Origin: Gammaproteobacteria bacterium
GTDB lineage: Bacteria; Pseudomonadota; Gammaproteobacteria; UBA6429; Thiohalophilaceae
Length of the DNA: 8,323 bases
Assembly: GCA_024641445.1 (NCBI GenBank)
Contig: JAHEDA010000096.1
Span: 1-8,323 of the forward strand
Reading direction: 5' to 3'
Shown one piece after another: positions 6,456 through 8,323 of the stretch; position 1 is the stretch's first letter; every line of letters starts with the position of its first letter. The position numbers and the translations under genes are program-made. The notes below the pieces were generated by a model. The model saw only the letters and a program-made list of their open reading frames with translations. It was not told the DNA's origin and searched no databases.

Positions 6456-7448
6456 TCAGGCCCTGACAGCAGCGACGGGAATCAGTGACTCCAGCAGCTG
6501 GGCAAACTCGGCCAGGCCATCATAGCGCACGGCCACCTCGCGGACATAACCCAGGGTGCGCGGGATATCGTTGAGATAACCCGGCTTACCGTCGCGATGA
6601 TTGAGGCGGGCAAAGATGCCCGTCGCCTTGAGATGACGTTGCACGCCCATGAGGTCGAACCAGCGCAGGAAACACTCCGGGTCATTCATCTCGATAATGC
6701 CTCGTTGCAGCACATCACGGTGGTAGTCGCGCACCCACGCCTCGACCTGCACACGCGGCCAACTGATGTAGCAGTCGCGCAGGAGCGAGACAAGGTCATA
6801 GGTAATGGGTCCGATCACCGCATCCTGAAAATCCAGGATACCGGGATTGTCGCGACACACCATCAGATTGCGCGAGTGATAATCGCGGTGCACGCACACC
6901 TTGGGCTGCGCCAGGGCCTCCTGCGCCAGATACTCAAAGGCCGTCTGCAGGGTCTCTTGCTGTGTGGCGTTCAGGTGCAGGCCCATGTGCTGCTCCAGAT
7001 ACCAGGCGCGGAACAGCCCCATCTCATTGATGAGAAGGGCCTCATTGTAGAGGGGGAAGGAGTAGCTGGCGGGGAGTGGGCAGGACTGAAGTTTTAACAA
7101 GGCCTGCAAAGCATCTCCATAGAGGCTATCCACGCTCTGCGCATCCAACGCCGGTAGGTAGGGCAGGCTCCCCAGGTCACTCAATAACAGAAACCCCTGC
7201 CCCAAATCCGCCTCCAGTATCTCGGGGACATTCAACCCAAGCTCATGCAACAAGCGGGCGATACCAACGAAGGGACGGCAGTCCTCTTTTTCCGGTGGGG
7301 CATCCATGGCAATCCGGGTCTGCCCCTTGTGGTTCACCCGGAAGTAACGCCGAAAACTCGCATCGGCCGAGGCCGGCGCAATCGTAAACTCCGACAACTT
7401 AAGCTCATCACGTAACCATGCGGTCAATTGTTGAAGACGTGCATCCAT
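6456..7448 (-). CDS. amgK: Anomeric MurNAc/GlcNAc kinase AmgK
   Basis: Sugar kinase of the aminoglycoside phosphotransferase (APH) fold that phosphorylates N-acetylmuramic acid (and GlcNAc) at the anomeric carbon with ATP, supplying MurU. It is 330 aa. Features: RLQQLTAWL near the N-terminus, as in known AmgK proteins; SFRRYFRV at 31-38 in the N-lobe; catalytic loop HRDYHSRN at 187-194 with base D189 and metal ligand N194; LDFQDA at 205-210 with metal aspartate D206, followed by GPITYDLVSLLRD. I chose the ATG at 7448. The frame stays open to a TTG at 7475, but the extra nine residues are unlike the family and would run into the divergent promoter region. The Shine-Dalgarno is poor (AAGA close to the start). 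It is the first gene of the four-gene minus-strand operon and diverges from the DUF1624 gene with 65 bases between the chosen starts. Confidence 0.92.
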   Translation of the reverse strand: MDARLQQLTAWLRDELKLSEFTIAPASADASFRRYFRVNHKGQTRIAMDAPPEKEDCRPFVGIARLLHELGLNVPEILEADLGQGFLLLSDLGSLPYLPALDAQSVDSLYGDALQALLKLQSCPLPASYSFPLYNEALLINEMGLFRAWYLEQHMGLHLNATQQETLQTAFEYLAQEALAQPKVCVHRDYHSRNLMVCRDNPGILDFQDAVIGPITYDLVSLLRDCYISWPRVQVEAWVRDYHRDVLQRGIIEMNDPECFLRWFDLMGVQRHLKATGIFARLNHRDGKPGYLNDIPRTLGYVREVAVRYDGLAEFAQLLESLIPVAAVRA

Positions 7449-7513
7449 CGTTCTTGCCACACCTGCAATACACAAATAATTGGCTTATCATACCCGAACC
7501 GTTTGCAGCCTGG
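7449..7513. promoter_or_regulatory. Divergent promoter region between amgK and the DUF1624 gene
   Basis: An AT-richer 65-base gap between divergent genes should hold promoters for both. Toward amgK, TATGAT (plus-strand 7487-7492, read on minus) is a good -10 candidate about 40 bases before the ATG, but no clear -35 stands 17 bases upstream. Toward the membrane-protein gene, TTGCCA (7454-7459) and TAATTG (7477-7482) are spaced by 17 bases, a plausible though imperfect sigma-70 pair. The two candidate elements overlap, so the directions may compete. No operator-like inverted repeat is evident. Confidence 0.45.
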
Positions 7514-8263
7514 ATGCAAAAACCCATGCCGATTACCACAATGCGTTACCAGTCAGTGGATGTCTTGCGCGGTATCGCTATCGTGCTGATGTTTACCTAC
7601 CATTTTAGCTATGACCTGCACGTCTTCGGTTATGCCGTGTTTCATTTCAACACCCATCCATTCTGGCTCAGCTATCGCGCCCTCATCGTCAGTCTGTTTT
7701 TGTGTCTTGTGGGTGTCGGTCTCTATCTGGGTACGCGCTCAGGTATTCGCACCCAATCGTTCCTGCGCCGACTCGGTCTACTGGTCGTCTATGCCGGTCT
7801 GGTCAGTATCGGTAGTTATGTGATGTTCCCACAGAGCTTTATCTTTTTCGGCATTCTGCACTTCGTTGCCTTGGCCAGCGTCCTCGGGCTTTTGTTTATT
7901 CGCCTGTACTGGAGCAACCTCGTGCTTGGCACCGGTGTTCTACTGCTGGGCATGTTTTACACCAATCCATTCTTTAATGCCCCCGGCCTCAACTGGATTG
8001 GGCTGGTCACACGCAAACCCCTGACCGAGGATTTCGTCCCCCTCTTTCCCTGGTTTGGGGTGGTTCTGATTGGCCTGTTCCTGGGCCGCTACTTTTTTAC
8101 CGAGCACCCGCTGAGGTGGCTACGTGACTGGCACAGTGAGCGCCCGCTTCCGCGCCTGTTGGGCCTGGCCGGTCGCTACAGCATTCACATTTATATGCTG
8201 CACCAACCTATTTTCATGGGCGCCCTCACCCTGTTTGGCTGGCTGATTCCGCCCACAGCGTAA
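7514..8263 (+). CDS. DUF1624/HGSNAT-like multi-pass membrane acyltransferase
   Basis: Integral membrane protein, 249 aa, of the bacterial DUF1624 (heparan-alpha-glucosaminide N-acetyltransferase catalytic-domain-like) family within the broader acyltransferase-3-like group. The N-terminal RYQSVDVLRG (11-20), running into a helix with Y29-H30, is the family hallmark; the HGSNAT relative moves an acetyl group across a membrane to an amino sugar. About seven hydrophobic helices are visible at roughly 17-36, 54-73, 84-105, 109-131, 135-151, 176-195 and 222-245, with a charged stretch near 196-212 and a closing YSIHIYMLHQPI motif at 222-233. The start is uncertain: the frame is open from 7418, inside amgK, but family similarity begins only at about 7544. 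ATGs at 7514, 7526 and 7541 all lack a strong Shine-Dalgarno; 7514 is a compromise. Its acceptor is unknown; divergence from amgK makes a cell-wall or amino-sugar substrate plausible but unproven. Confidence 0.82.
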   Translation: MQKPMPITTMRYQSVDVLRGIAIVLMFTYHFSYDLHVFGYAVFHFNTHPFWLSYRALIVSLFLCLVGVGLYLGTRSGIRTQSFLRRLGLLVVYAGLVSIGSYVMFPQSFIFFGILHFVALASVLGLLFIRLYWSNLVLGTGVLLLGMFYTNPFFNAPGLNWIGLVTRKPLTEDFVPLFPWFGVVLIGLFLGRYFFTEHPLRWLRDWHSERPLPRLLGLAGRYSIHIYMLHQPIFMGALTLFGWLIPPTA

Positions 8264-8282
8264 CCCTGGCGGATCGCTTACA

Positions 8283-8323
8283 ATGCCGCCCATGAAACTA
8301 GCCCCCGGATTCTGGACTGCGCG
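8283..8323 (+). CDS. Possible 5' end of a further plus-strand gene, cut by the window edge
   Basis: An open frame begins with ATG at 8283 (MPPMKLAPGFWTA...) or, in the same frame, ATG at 8292, and runs off the window. GGCGGA nine bases before the first ATG could act as a ribosome binding site, and TACAAT overlapping that ATG resembles a -10 box that would suit the second start. About 13 codons are too few to identify a product. It starts 19 bases after the DUF1624 gene and could be co-transcribed with it. Confidence 0.35.
   Translation, partial: MPPMKLAPGFWTA

Noticed and set aside
7449..7475. TTG-started nine-residue N-terminal extension of amgK
   Set aside because: The ATG at 7448 matches the usual AmgK N-terminus, and the extension would occupy the divergent promoter region.
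7418..7513. Upstream extension of the DUF1624 gene to 7418
   Set aside because: It would overlap the amgK 5' end on the other strand; the added 32 residues are not hydrophobic or family-like, whereas the conserved RYQSVDVLRG comes soon after the internal ATGs.
1..8323. Mobile elements, CRISPR arrays, tRNA/rRNA genes, phage or defence genes
   Set aside because: No transposase or integrase motifs, spaced direct repeats, tRNA-like cloverleafs or composition breaks were seen; all genes look like vertically inherited envelope and metabolic genes.

Overview
This is an 8.3 kb chromosomal window from what looks like a gammaproteobacterium outside the enterics. The basis is the Pseudomonas-type amgK-murU cell-wall recycling pair, the ElyC/DUF218 protein and YkuD/Cds6 envelope proteins, and a moderately GC-rich, densely packed sequence. 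The exact order cannot be fixed from the sequence; a Chromatiales-like or Thiotrichales-like sulfur bacterium is only a guess. I see no mobile element, phage gene, tRNA, rRNA, CRISPR array or composition break. The longest stretch without a gene is about 134 bases.

Layout: (1) A 5'-truncated plus-strand ElyC/SanA-like DUF218 gene ends at 682. It converges, with one base between the stop codons, on (2) a minus-strand pair. That pair is a secreted TPR protein with a proline-rich linker and a Cds6/NTF2-like C-terminal domain (2015-3148), followed by a secreted YkuD L,D-transpeptidase that also carries a TPR-like N-terminus and a Cds6-like C-terminus (684-2018). The two overlap by a GTGA junction. 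(3) A convincing intrinsic terminator (3236-3275) separates this pair from a second minus-strand operon, read in the order amgK (kinase), murU (uridylyltransferase), a GCS2-type carboxylate-amine ligase, and an AstE/aspartoacylase-type zinc hydrolase. The junctions murU/ligase (TGATG with a strong Shine-Dalgarno) and ligase/hydrolase (7 bases apart, or overlapping) imply translational coupling. (4) Diverging from amgK is a plus-strand multi-pass membrane protein of the DUF1624/HGSNAT-like acyltransferase family, followed by the first codons of another possible plus-strand gene at the window edge.

The theme is the cell envelope. AmgK and MurU convert recovered N-acetylmuramic acid to UDP-MurNAc, bypassing de novo (fosfomycin-sensitive) synthesis. 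The YkuD enzyme acts on peptidoglycan or its attached lipoprotein in the periplasm, with its TPR-Cds6 partner as a probable assembly or targeting factor. ElyC-type proteins affect envelope integrity. The DUF1624 protein may acylate a sugar across the membrane. The least explained part is the ligase/hydrolase pair attached to the recycling operon: one enzyme of an amide-forming family and one of an amide-cleaving family, with unknown substrate. This pair and the twin Cds6 genes are the parts most worth following up.
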